Shown here: positions 1 to 14,100 of the stretch, in pieces
Layout of the letters: the number at the start of each line of letters is the position of its first letter
Numbering within the stretch: position 1 is the first letter of the stretch
NCBI RefSeq assembly: GCF_954871325.1
Contig: NC_088778.1
Coordinates: forward strand, 18,193,666-18,257,665
Length of the DNA stretch: 64,000 nucleotides
Direction of reading: 5' to 3'
Source: Gordionus sp. m RMFG-2023
Lineage: Eukaryota; Nematomorpha; Gordioida; Chordodea; Parachordodidae
Program-made: the position numbers and the translations under genes
The notes under the pieces: model-generated
Seen by the model: the letters and a program-made list of their open reading frames with translations, nothing else
The model's database searches: none
Told to the model about the DNA's origin: nothing

Positions 1-594
1 ACATAAACAATTATATGACCACATTAACAAGTATAATACATAATTTATTAACGTTAAAATATAAACAATTCTGTTTCTCTTAAATTTTTTTATGAATATC
101 ATAATCTTTATATATCAATTATTAATTATAAATCCATATAACCTAGACCAACAAAAACGAATGTAATAACATTATTCGTTATTAGTATTATTCGTAATCA
201 TGTGAATCAAATAATTCCTTGTTCATGTTCCTGCGAAAAATAAACCATTATTCAATTCGTTGAATATTTGATTCGAAAATTAAATTTTTTAAAAATTTTT
301 CAAAAGTGAATTATTAAATTTGAAAATTATGGGGAAATAAATTTCAAAATAATTTGGAAAATGTTGGATATACTTGCAAATACTTTCAAGTACTTACAAC
401 TAATTATAAATAGTTTTCCAATAATTTTACACATAATTTAAAAAATTATTAATCGCCTAATAATTTTTTCATTATTCGTATGTAAAATACCAATCAATTA
501 ACGAATAATTCGTTTTAGGTAAAAATCGATGTTTTAATAAATAATTAACAATGTTTTAAAATTATTAATAAAAAAATATTTCAAAGAAATATAG
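1..594. other. Intronic/upstream flank of tolloid with a MITE-like patch
   Basis: No coding exon is visible here. Because the first tolloid exon starts with an acceptor AG at 593-594, this stretch is inferred to be intron. Roughly 137-523 is rich in ATTCG motifs. It begins near a sequence like AACCTAGACCAACAAAAACG and ends with ATTCGTTTTAGGTA, which resembles the termini of the hAT element at 32903-37702. It may be a degenerate non-autonomous relative, but I see no matching target duplication, so that reading is weak. Confidence 0.4.
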
Positions 595-2141
595 CCTCCC
601 GATATAAAAGAGCAGTTACTGCTATTAAGAACAGAGTGTGGGATTATGCTGTAATTCCTTATGAAATCGATCCCATATTTGATGGTAATTTTTATATTTA
701 AAGATGCAAACCAACAATTTTGTTAGGCATTCACAAGGCTTTATTTATACAAGCCATGAGACATTGGGAAAATTACACATGTATAACATTTATAGAGCGT
801 AATGAGAGCATTCATGATGATTGGTTTGTTTTTACAGAGAGGCCTTGTGGGTAATTATTTGGAAATCACTAATTTCACAATATTTTTAGTTAAAATGAAT
901 AGATTTGTGTCACATATGCTCATTATTCCAGAATCTTTTATTTAATAATATCATATATTTCGTTGATTACCATCATAATTAAAATCCCAAAACAATGTTA
1001 CAAATTTATATAAAAAATTTATGAATAAATAATTAATTTTATTATTAAAAAAAAGAGTGCAAGATATTGTTCAGATTCAAATTATAACCTTTTAAAAATT
1101 CCGTTTTTAGCGCCATTATTGAGCAATTGATAATGCTTAAGAGCTGGTTCTAAATAATTTTTGAGGTTTTTAGGGTTGGTTGCAGATTGCTTCATTTTTA
1201 ATCTTCTATGATAATTGATTCAGGTCATAACTTTTTTGGCAAGCTCTGTTAACTATAAAATGGTCTAGGGAGCAAAAGACTTATTTAGACCGCCGTTCTA
1301 TAAATTAATCTAGAACAAGGCCAAACTTTATGTTAGACTAAATTTTGCTGTTGAATGCCTGTTTTTAATATTAAAACTAAGTTCAACCTAATTTATTTTC
1401 GATTTTACCATTATCTAATAATATATATAAATATAATGTTATCAAATAAATATTAATATTATGAGAGGACATAATTATAAATATAGTGTAAGATTAAAAT
1501 ATATGTAGTTGAGACCATTCTGCACCCTGTAAATTAAACTGAAACTCAAAGACCGAGTTTGACAGGCCCCCGAAAACCTTCACTATCCATATGTAAGAAA
1601 TTTTTTACTTTTTTAGATATTTATATTTTTGGTTCTTGTATAATTTTTTAATTTATTGAGTATTATAATTTTTCTTTTACCATAAGATGCTGTTCATTTG
1701 TAGGTAAACGAGGAAAAGGCAGTCAAGCTCTCTCCATAGGAAAAAATTGTGATAAATTTGGGATTGTAGTACACGAAATTGGTCATGTAATCGGATTTTG
1801 GCATGAACATACTAGGCCAGATAGAAATGATAACGTTCAAATAAACTATGAAAATATCTTAGCAGGTATGATTATATCATATAATAATTAATAAAATTTT
1901 ATTTTAGGGCAGGAGTATAATTTTAAAGAAAAGCAAAGTTCTGAAGTTAATAGTCTGGGAGAGCCATATGATTTTGGCAGTATTATGCATTATGCTCGTA
2001 ACACTTTTTCCAAAAGCACTTACTTAGACACAATATTGCCTAGGTTTCCAGGAAAAGATGGAAAAAGGCCTGAAATCGGACAGAGGATACATCTGAGCGA
2101 AGGTGATATCCGACAAGCCAATAAATTGTATAGCTGTCCAA
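595..2141 (+). CDS. tolloid: Tolloid exons 1-4: propeptide cleavage site and astacin catalytic domain
   Basis: Exons 595-684, 727-850, 1687-1865 and 1908-2141. Translation starts at the R-Y-K-R cleavage site and continues [19 protein letters not shown], the usual mature N terminus. The zinc site [12 protein letters not shown] lies at 1772-1807: three histidines plus the catalytic Glu. The Met-turn SIMHY is at 1979-1993, with its Tyr as fifth zinc ligand. The CGCCSF cysteine loop, typical of BMP1/tolloid and absent from most astacins, is split by the 836-bp intron 851-1686. All catalytic residues are present. The domain ends in S-C-P at 2141. Confidence 0.95.
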
Positions 2142-5100
2142 GTAATTGTTTTAAATGATTTTAACATTTTAAATGAATCAATAAAAGAGTGTGGTTCAAC
2201 TTTACTTCGCCCAAAGGGTGTTATTCAATCTCCTGTCAATACAAATTTAATCAATACATTAAATGGTATGAGCGATTTTATATGTCGATGGCGAATCTCT
2301 GGGACTTACGGCGAATATATTTCTCTAAACATAACGGAATTCGATATACCCGATAATAAAAATTGTGAAAACGAATATGTGATTATTAGAGATGGGTATT
2401 TTATTCTCTCAAAATTATATGGTTTAGACTTTTTTGAAATCATTTTTATCTAATATTAACATTTTTATTTATTTAGGTGTGTATTGTGGATTTATAAAAT
2501 TGCCATTAATTATTACATCATCAAGTAATAATTTGTGGGTTGAATATAAATCAAACTCTCCAAATCAAGAAAATTTGGGATTTCTTGCAAATTATGAAAG
2601 TAATAAATATTTTTAGATTTTTTTTTTCCAGAACGGCATTTGTAAATTTATGAAAAAAATATTTTTTGATATAACTTTATGATTGAAAAATTTTCTAATT
2701 TGTTAAACACTTTTACTTAATTAGATTTAAAAATAGAAAGAAAAACAGAAAGAAGGAAAGAAAGAAAGAAGGAAAGAGAGAAAAGAAAGAAAAAAGCGAA
2801 CGAACGAAATAAAAGGCAAGTAAACAATTTTATATAAAAATTACTTTAAGAAATATAATTGCATTCCATTCCATTCTTTATTTTAACTTTTCAAAATAGT
2901 ATTCTGCGGAGGGGATATTAGGTCAGACTTTGGTTACTTAAGAAGCCCCAATTTTCCAGATGATTATTTTCCAAATAAAGATTGCATTTGGATATTAACA
3001 GTTGAAGAAGGATATCAAGTGGCTATTACTTTTCAGACATTTGAAGTATCACCTAAAATACTATACCAATTAATATAAAATATGTAGATTGAAAATCATG
3101 ATAACTGCGTATACGATTATTTGGAAGTAAGAGGTGGAAAAACTAATGAAGCTCCTCTAATTGGAAGATTTTGTGGATACAAATTACCTCCTAATTTAAC
3201 ATCTAATGCTAATTATATGTATATTCATTTTAAATCCGATGCTTCTGTCCAAAAAGCTGGGTTCTCTCTAAATTTTGTAAAAGGTTTAAAAAATATAAAA
3301 ATTTCTTAATATCAGAGGCCCGACCAAAGCGGAAATAATATGATTTTAAAAATTCGTAAAAAAAATACAAGCCGGACCAATATTTTAAAAAATAAATTAA
3401 AATTGTATATCAATTAATCAGTGGAAAATATAATTCTACTCAAACTCATATTTTCAATTTCCCTCTAAAACAATTTACATTCGGTATGGATTGTTAAATA
3501 AATAAATAAAAATTCGCCTATCCCAAATAAAACTGATTTTAAAATTACCTGACCAATTATATTATATATGTCGTAATTTTTAAAGGGATCAGAACTATCC
3601 GGGATCATCACGGGGGATAACTAAAAAATTATGGTTTTAAGTTAAGGAATGATAATACGGTATTATAACGTTTTAATCGTGATATAGAGAGATCTTGTTT
3701 TTAAAAACGTTTTACGCGCTTTTCGTTTTATTTCTTTTAAATTTTATTGTTATTTATTAATTGAATGTGGTTTTTTTGGCCTTATGAAATAAGATATGTC
3801 TAATATAGGGTATCAATCGATAGCTAATCAAAAGATATATTCAACTGAAGGTCAATCTCTACTCCTTAATGGGCAAGTGTAGGTCTGAGGGGGTCAGGAA
3901 TTTTTTATCAAAATAAAATATCTATATGGGTAACAAATAATTTAAATATCTCTTGACTGAAAGTATTCATTCTTGGTCTTGATAGGTATGATTTGGTGTG
4001 GGGGAAGATGGAGGGGGGAGGGAAGATTAAAATAATTTTTTTTTGATATGGGTATCAAATAAAAGGTAATTATAATATTTTTTTATTGTAATAATAATAA
4101 TCACTCATAACGGGAGGGTCTAGGTCTTGGGAGGTCAGGAATATTTTTATCAACACTGGTCTTGAAAGTGGCAGGGGGGGGGAAGTGGTAAAATAGAAAA
4201 GATATTGATATGGGTATCAAATAAAAGGTAATTAAAATATTTTTTTATTGTAATAATAATCACTCAAAGTGGGCTCATCTATGACTTAAAGGGGTTAGGA
4301 ATATTTTTCATCATAAAATATCGAAATGGGTATCAAATAAAAATTAAATAAAACATATTTAGACTTCAATATTAAATATAACTATAAGCAGGGAACATAA
4401 TATAGTCAATGCTTTTTAAAAATTTATTGTAACCTTATGATAAAATTATTTTCTTGCAACTTAATCTAATATGTAATATTTTTAAATCTCAAAATTTCTG
4501 GAGGCTATATATGAAATCGATTTCAAATTTTACAATGACATTATAAATTTTTTAAAATTATTCCAGTATAAATTATTACATTACAAGCAAATCATTCCTA
4601 TTATTATATTTTTTTCAAGATATATTATCAACACATATTTTATTTGATTTTGATAATAGAAATTTAAAATTTAATTTTGAACAATTATTTATTATTTATA
4701 CAAATAATATTTAAGTGACATTTTGTAACTATAATTAATGCCATTTTTAAAAAATTGGCATCTCTTATTGTTGCAACTTTTTTGGAAATTGCAAATTGAT
4801 TTACAATTACCATAAGAAGATGCACTTCTTGATGCTGTTATTATGGAGATGGGCTTATTAAAAATTGATAAATTTTATTGATTTGTGAAAGTTCGTTTTT
4901 AAAAATGGGGAATCAATTTTTCCCAAATTTAGTTCCAACCCATAGTTTCTCGCCCCTTGGATAATTTTAGCTTCAATATTTTAGGGCATAGATTTGGTCT
5001 ATGATTCCCAATGAATAATTTTACTTTTGTATTGTCTCTCTTATTACTATTTATTAAATAGGCAATAAACGAAGGCAGTCTAGCTAAAGAAAATTCCATG

Positions 5101-8100
5101 CTAATTCCTATTGAGTTTATGGATTTTTATCTTGGCATATTAATGTGTCCTATTTTATATTTCCTCCTCTCCGAAAGAATATATTTAATATTGTAATATG
5201 AATCGTAAGAATTCCCAATTTTTATTTTATGAGCAATCACTATGGCCTCAGGTTCAGTAGTACTATTATGGTTATAAAGCAGATATAAAGTATTTGTGCA
5301 AGTCGGATTAGAAACTGTGGTGAAATCTGGTTTAAAATAAAAAATATATAAAAATGAAGAGTTAAATTAGTATGATGGAGTTAGTAAAATATTCATTAAA
5401 AAGAATAAAGTATCAATTCATTGACATTATATGATGAACTTGGTAAAGAATGCCTACTTAGAGTATAATTATTACAATCAAGAGATGTTTTAATTACCTT
5501 TTATTTGATATCCATATCGTTATTTTGTGTTGAAAAATAATCCTGACCCCTTAAGACTAGACCCGCCCATTTAGAATGATAATTATTAATAATCAAAAGA
5601 TATTTTGATTACCTTTTATTTGATACTCATATCAATATTTTTATTTTTTACCCCCTCACCCCCCTAGACCAAGTCCTACCCATCAAGAGCAAAAATAAAT
5701 GTTTTCAGTCAAAAGATATTTAAATTCGTTTTATTTGATACCCATATCTATATTTTATGTTGATAAAAATATTCCTGACCCCTCCAGGGTCTAGACTCGC
5801 CCACGTTGAGTGACAATATTAATACAAACAAAATATATTTTTAAACCTTTTAGTTGATACCCATATTGTTATTTTATGTTTATAGAAATATTCCTGACCC
5901 CCCCCCCCCATGACCTATACCGGACCACTTAGAGTAATTATTATTAATATTAAATGATTTTAATTACCTTTTATTTGATACCCATATCAAAAAAAAATTA
6001 TTTTTAACCCCCCCCCCCCTTAGGCCAAGGTCTACACATCAAAACCAAGAAAATACTTTCAGTCAAAAGATATTTAAATTCTTTTATTTGGTGCCAATAT
6101 CGATATTTTGTGTTCACCCACTTTTAATAAAAAAATATTTTAATTACCTTTTATTTGATACACATAAAAAAAAATTTTTGTAACCTCCCACCCCCTCCTC
6201 TATTCATACCCTAGTCCTACCCATCAAGACCAATAATAAATACTTTCAATCAAAAGATATTTAAATTAGCTTTTATTTGATACCAATTTGATATTTTGTG
6301 TTGATAAAAATATTCCTGACCCTCCAAGACCTAGACCCTCTCGCTATGAGTGATTATTATTATTACAATAAAAAAATATTTTAATTACCTTTTATTTGTC
6401 GCCCATATCAAAATAAATTATTTTTTACCCCCACCTCCTTCCATCCATCCCAGGGACCAAGTCATACCCAATCAAGACCAAGAATAAATACTTAAGCAAA
6501 AGATATTTAAATTTGCTTTTATTTGATACTCATATCGATATTTTATGTTGAAAAATATTCCTGACCCCGCCAGGTTCCAGACCCGCCCACTTTGAGTGAT
6601 TATTATTATTATTACAATAGAAAAATATTTTAATTACCTTTTATTTGATACCCATATCAATATCTTTTATCCCAACCCCTAGACCAAGCCCTACCCATCA
6701 AGACCTTTAATGAATACTTTCAGTCAAAAGATCTTTAAATTAGCGATTATTTGATATACCATATCGATATTTTATGTTGAAAAATATTCCTGACCTATCC
6801 AGGTCATAGACCTGACCACTTGATTATTATTACAATGAAAAAAATATTTTAATTACCTTTTATTTGATACCCATATCAATATCTTTTATTTTTACCATAT
6901 CCCTCCTCCACCACCCCTAAACCCTGTCCTACCCATCAAAACCAATATTAAATGCTTTCAGTAAGATATTTAAATTAGCTTTTATATGCCCATTTCGATA
7001 TTTTGTGTTTATAAAAATATTCCTGACCTCCCAGACCTAGACTCGCCCATTAATGAGGAAATGTCGATCTCTAGTTGAATAGATCTTTGATTAGCTATCG
7101 ATTGATACTCTATATTCGACCCATCTACTTTCATAAGCTCCCCAAAAAACTTTGAAAATAAATAAATAACAATAAAATTTAAAAAAAAATAAAGCAAAAC
7201 GCGCTTAAAATTCCTTCTAAATTAAGATTTTTCCTTATTATGATTCAAACGTGATAATACCGTTTTCCTTTAAAAAATTGAATTCTTAAAGGGATCTCTT
7301 TAAAACCCGCGATGATCCCGGATAGTTCTGTTCCCTTTAAAATTACGACATATATAACTCAATTTTCATTTTATTAAAATTTTAAGAATATGATGAATGC
7401 TTACAAAATGACCACGGATGTCATCAAATTTGCAAGAATACATTAGGAAGCTATAAATGTGAATGCAAAATAGGATATGAGCTACGTGCGGATAAAAAAA
7501 CATGTGAAGGTGAACTCGAACATAATATCTTAATTTCGTTGTTGTTATAAAAGAAATATCTAAGAAACCATGACTGGTGTAAAAATATCCATATTGAAAA
7601 ATACAAATTGATTAAGACCATAATTTGATCGGTTAAAAAAACGTTTTTGTTTGATTTTTAGCAAAAAACTGCCCCTTTCAAGATTCTAACCGTAATAGGT
7701 GACATATTTTAATAGTTATTTTTTTTTCAATTGTAATTTTCAGTATGGCCATTTTCAGACCGGTTAAATTAATAATAACCATTTTTTAAATATTATTATA
7801 TTAACTAAATCTTTATATTTATTTCTAGAGGCTTGTGGGGGTTACATTGAAGAAACAAACGGCACCTTAACAAGTCCCTCTTTTCCAGAACTTTATCCGC
7901 CTAATAAAATATGTGTGTGGCAATTGTTAGCTCCTGAAGGCTATAAAATAACCATTAATTTTACACATTTTGACTTAGAGGGAAATAATGTAATTAATGA
8001 GAACCAAAGTTTGAACAAAATCTTCAAAAAAAATTTGAGCAAAATCATAAAAAATTTTGATTTTACCTATAAATTCTAAACCTTTTGCAAAAAATCTTTT

Positions 8101-11100
8101 ATAATCTTGTAATTTTCATGAATAAAAAATTTTCAAAATTAAATCACAAATTTTTTTTATTCAAAGGTTATTAGTTAATTTTCAAAAAGTAAGGTATTAA
8201 AAATGAGGTTGTAATGTTCGAAAATTAAATACAAAGGTCTATTCGGTTAATTATATTTTTACTTTTCGATAACACATTAATAAAATGAGGTTGTAAATGC
8301 TCAAAAATAAAATTACAAAAGTCTATTTGGTTAATAGATTTTTTCTAAAGTATAAAACAATATGGTGCATAATTAATATTTTTCATAAAGATGAAATCAA
8401 CGTAAAACATTAATATTAAAGCTTTGCGTGAGTTTATTTTTTAAAAAATATTAACCAATGACCACTCCCCCATAGGATTGCCATTACTCTACTATACCAC
8501 GTTGATTTGATTTATTAAATATAACATTTCAATAAAAATTTTACAGGAAGATTGCGAATACGATAATATAGAGATCAGGAGTGGAAATATTCAGCAAGAT
8601 GATTATTCTTTTTTACATGCCACATTGTGTGGCTCAACTCTACCTGCCTTAATTACCTCGGAGCATAATGTTTTGATAATTAAATTTATGTCTGATAACT
8701 CCGTTCAGAAAAGTGGATTTGCCGCTATTTTTTATAGAGGTATATTAAACTATAAAAATTTTTGTCTCTATTTTGCCCAAGATAAAGATGAATGTGCAAT
8801 TAACAATGGTGGATGTCAACATTTATGCAGAAATTTACCAGGATCGTATCAATGTATATGTTATGAAAATTATATTCTTCACGATAATGGACATGATTGT
8901 AAAGAAGGTAAATAGTAATATAAGTAATTTTTTAATACATATCACCTTAATATAATTAACGAATTCCGCGATAATGTTTTTTTCCGTGGAAGCCTAAACA
9001 CTGATCCGGACCGGTATTTTAAAAAAGAAGGTCCAAACGTTTATATATCTTAAAATTTCTTGCTTGTTGCCGGCAGTTTAAAATATTAACAAATTTCTGT
9101 TAATTTAATTCTAGTTTTATCATTTTTATATTAAAATACAAGATCGTCGTTAGACTTTCTAAAATAGGGGTACAAGTTTCAAAAAACTTATGAATATAAG
9201 TGACTATAAATTTTTTAAAAGTATATAACCGAAGTATGAATCCGTATAAAATAATGTCCCGGAAAAGAAATTTGTTAAATTATAGAAATTTTTTGCGCAT
9301 TAAAATTTGCTATATAGATTTAAAATGAACTATATTAATGTTTAATAATATAAAAATGAACATTGAAAAGTTATTATATAAATAAATTATTCATTACGCG
9401 ATTAAAATTATATAATATATATTCTAATCATCATGTGAGATGAAGCTGATGTAATTGGCCCTGTGAATTGCTATTGCGAGTCTTTGTCTTAAGAAGAAGC
9501 CTTCACGAGGTTCATCTGTTAGTTTGCGGATTAGCGATCCAAGTTCCTTGAAGAAAGAAAGAGCACGATTCCCAAAGGTAGTCAAGGTAGTGGAAATGAT
9601 GGGAATGAATAAGTGATCCTGGGATATCTCTGAATATTTTGCAATTTTTAGAAGCTCCTTGTTCTCCAGAATGTTAAGGGATTGATTGGAAGGAGCCAAA
9701 GGATCAATACAAGAGTAATCCCAGACCAAGAATTGACCTCGCTTCCAGGGAATTTGAGAGATCCCGTCAGGGCGTTTCCCATCAGATCTGAAAAGACCAG
9801 AGGGTTCGAGAATAGAAGGAATTTGAGCTGATCTCAGAGTTCTAAGAATTATAGAATTGCAAATGTTATGTCTAACGATGCGGCCTTTACATGAACGACA
9901 ATGTAGACTATGCCTTCCATTACTCAAAACAGCAGAACTGCAGCCGGCACAGATGTGGGGTTGGGTTACTAAGCAATTTAAACGAATGCCTATAGCATGA
10001 GTTAGCTTATTTTGGGTCAGTTGTAATTGTAAGTTCGCGGATTGAATGGCTTCGAGAAACTCATGTCCAGAACCATTAAGCAGAGAGGAGAATAAGGGAC
10101 GGTCCAATGATTGCATACTGGAAAGGAGAGATTCGACGCAACTTGCAATAATGGGCTTATCCCAGTCCTTCTGCTTGTTCGTTTCTGGAATTGGGTGGTC
10201 GGCAATGAATCGAGATTTCCATTCAATGATGGCACTATCAAAGGAAGGGTCAGAATTTAAGGAATTAGGATTGACTAAATTTTTGGTTAAAAGACAGCTC
10301 GATATAAAGGCAGTTAAGGCAAGATCGGAAGGGGATCTGATGCCTAGTCCTCCCATCTTGGTAGGAAGGGTGGCTTGTGTCCACGCTAATTCATGGAATT
10401 TTAGATTAAGGATACTTTCAATTAGGACTTTAATCCCATTTTCATAAATGCCTAAGGAAGTGGGAAATTTAAAAATAGGGGTAGAGCGGAGCGCGTAAAG
10501 AATTTTTGGGATATTGAAGAAATTTTTCAGGAGAAAAAAGGCTTTATGAGAGGGGAGAAGGGAAAATAGGTCAGCCAACTCATTAAGGGTTTCGAGTGTA
10601 GATTGTAGGAAGGATGATATGTCTGTGTGTCCACCAACGGGAGCACCTAAGTGAGATAATTCCCCCAGAGTAATCTATTTGAAATTATGAAAATTGTTTT
10701 CAGATGAATTAATTGGAATGAATTCTGATTTTTCATGGTTGATTGATAGACCAATGGATAGCCCTGCATCCTTGATTATCATTACAGCTTTATTGATTTC
10801 GTCGTTTGGACCACAAAGGATTCCATCATCGATGTATCATGCATGTAATGATAATGAACATGCCTCGTTAATAGATTTAACAATTTCATTGATCCCTAAA
10901 CAGAAAAATAAAGAACCTAGAGGATCTGCCTGTTGTATGCCCTCAATCGAAGGAATTTTATAGGTATCAAATTGGAGAGTGGAAAGCTGTTGATAGCATG
11001 AATAAAAGATTTTAGTGTAACCAGGAAAGAGAATACTCGATGAGCTCAGAAAGGAATTCCGAGAAAGAGTGTTATAAGCATTGTTGAAGTCGATTTTGAC

Positions 11101-14100
11101 TAAAGATTCGTTGGTTGGCTGGGTTTCTAAGTGTATTCTCGTTAGATGAACAACAGCTTCACAGCCGCCAGGTATACCAACTCCAAGTTGGAAAGGACTT
11201 AGTATATTTGAAGCAACATGCTTTATTCGAGAGGAAATCATTTTAGCTACTAAACGACGAAAGGTCGAGCCAATTGCAATCGGTCTTAAATCAATTATAT
11301 TAAAAAATTTAAATATTGGAAATATAAATTATGCACTAAAATATTCTTAACAATCTTCATGCAAATAAACTTACTAAGTATTCATGAAAGAAAATAAGGT
11401 GCACTAAAAATGGAATTGCACGAAAAAATATAATTAAGAAGCATATTTTAAATTTATATCTTCTTTATGATTGAGAGAGTTTTTCGATGATTCATAGTGT
11501 TTAGTCACAAATCTCTGCGTATATTTATAAGGGCTTACCAATAGATTTCGATCTGTGCTAATTATATTTACATATTTATAAATGCTGTCTGATGAATCAA
11601 GAACTTTTCATTCACTTGAGTTATAAAAGTATCCAAGAGTAGGATAAAGATTCAAGAGAGTTTTCTTCTACTGACCCTACATTAATATTTCTGTAAATGG
11701 GGGTAAACTAAGAGTTCTACTTTTGACTATTAGCCTTCCTCAAGTTCTAATTTAATAATTTCCGCTATTCTCATAACCTCAATTATCTATGTTATTTTTT
11801 TTGAAATATGCATAAATTAGTGTTGTAATTAAATAATTTGTTAATACATTCTAATGTTAATTATGTACAATATTCTGTCTGCTTCTAAGGAAATGTATTT
11901 TTTTTGTGTTATTTCAGTAAGAGCATTTATAATAGGTTCTTCTACATATTTTTGTTTTTTTTAAAATTCTGATTCAATAAATAAAACAATAAAAAAAAAA
12001 AATCAATACTGGTAAAAAAATTCTTTATATTTAAATAAATTAGCTACATTGGAACCTATTTTTTGCATTAAATGAATGAAATATTATTTCGCACAAAATA
12101 AAAATTTAAACGCTCACAATTTTTTTTTTACTCTTCTTAAAATCAAAACGATTTTGCAAAAGTAAAAATTTTGATTTTCTCATAATTTTTTTTATTGATT
12201 TTCGCAGAAAAAATGCTAAATCGCTCAGAAATTTTTGTTACTAAAGTATTTTATTTTCAAGTTAATCAAATAGATTGCTAAGTTTTGTTAAGTTTTATTA
12301 ATCTATGCTCTCGGGTCTAGGTCATGGAAGAGATAAATTGATTACAATGATACTGAATGTCATCAGAGTACTTGTTAAGGGGGGTGGGAGATTAATTTTT
12401 TAAATACAATTAGTCAACATCTATTAAATTAAAGCTAATGAGGAAATCAATTGAGTTCATTAATGCTCATTAAAAAGTTTTGAGTATAATATTTCGAAAA
12501 ATTTTTATTGATTATATATGGAAAATTAAAATTCTATTATTCAGGGTGCGATGGAGAAGCTAAGAAATTCTAACATAAATATAAAGATCTACCGATAGCA
12601 TTATAAATTTTATTGATCACTATGTCTTGAGGGGCATTCAGATTTTCAAATATTCCAAACATGAATATTATGTTAAAGATTTATCGATGTAAATGTTAAA
12701 TATCACTCAGATAATATGTAAATTGATCTTAGCGAATAGGATTTATAATGACATGGCCAAATTTAAGTCAATATCTTTTTTGTCTTATATGTTATTTATC
12801 ATTCTAGGTCTTGCAGGTTTTAAATTTTTAATTTTAATAACATAATAATAGTTAGATATCAAAAGTAAAACATTTTATATTAATGTTCATAAATATAATT
12901 ATAATACTTTTAATATTAAAATTCGATCAGTCAATGCAGGGATTTTTTGAGCTTTATTTGGTCTTCCTCTTTATTTTTCATTCTGGCTTCCGGGAAGGGG
13001 GGGGGAGGGGGTGAAATATTTTTCTAATAGCTAGTCCAATATCTTTACATAAAGAATGACTCTAGAAAATAATAACTTATGAAATTATGAAAAGGGGGAA
13101 ATTTAATTTATTCATGGATTTAAAATATTTTAATTATTTACGGTCAATTTTCATATCTTTCAAAATAAGTTTAGGAGAAACGATAAATATAATACCCTGG
13201 ATGTTTGATTTACCCCATTCTTTTTAGCCAAAACCATATTTACAAATCAAAAGATTCATTTTTTTAAATAAGCATTTTTAACCAATAATTTTTATTTAGA
13301 GGAACTGACAAGGACAATGGCAAAGGGAGGAGGGAGTTTAACTTTCGTTATTGAAATCAGAAGTACATGGGAACTGGAAGGTGTCATTTTTTTTTGAAAA
13401 TTTTTAGCCATATACAAATTCTTAGAATAATATTACAAGGAATGGAATATTTCTGAGCAATTAATTGACTAATTCTGAGCGTATCTATAATTTTTCTGAG
13501 CTAGGAAACAAATTTTGGCCAATCTTAGAACTAGAAGGCGACTGAAAGTATTTATTCTTTAAATTCTATCAATGTTTAGTGCTAAATATATATTATTTTA
13601 ATCCATTTGACGTTTGGTAAACAGTATAAAGGAAAAAATATTCTTAGTAAAATAAGTAAAATTTGCATCATGCCAGAATAAAAATTTAGGAGAACTATAT
13701 AATTGACTTTCGTTAATATTTGGTGTCTGACTTGTACTCTAAAATTTTTGCAAACCACAAGAAAGAAACCGAGTCATAAACAAAATGGAAACTATTAGCC
13801 GAGATTTTATAAACACTAATTCTGAAACTTATACCAAACCAATAAGTAATATAATTTATTGTTTGATCTGTTTGTTATATGAGAGAAAAGAATTACTGGA
13901 AAATTTGTATCATGAATCTTTTAGGCCATGTAGGCATAGGATCATGAATAGAGATCTAGTTTGATTTACATTTAGCTATAGATATTTGCTGCTTACGATT
14001 TAAGCATTTATTTGGATATCCTGTTTTGATGAGATGTTAAGGCCTAGAATTTTTGATTTTTTTTTGGCTTTATTCAAAAATGAAATGATTTTAAAAATTA

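Noticed and set aside
1-594. Tolloid prodomain or signal peptide exon
   Set aside because: No reading frame in this stretch resembles a prodomain or signal peptide joined to a donor in the right phase.
7009-7197. 62-codon minus-strand ORF at the right end of the foldback element
   Set aside because: It is made of element-end repeat sequence and has no counterpart reading in the other copy.
8773-8955. Second-frame ORF over EGF2
   Set aside because: It overlaps the tolloid EGF2 exon in another frame and lacks its cysteine pattern.
10046-10963. Plus-strand ORFs over the LINE
   Set aside because: They are shadows of the minus-strand reverse transcriptase/endonuclease frame and show no domain of their own.
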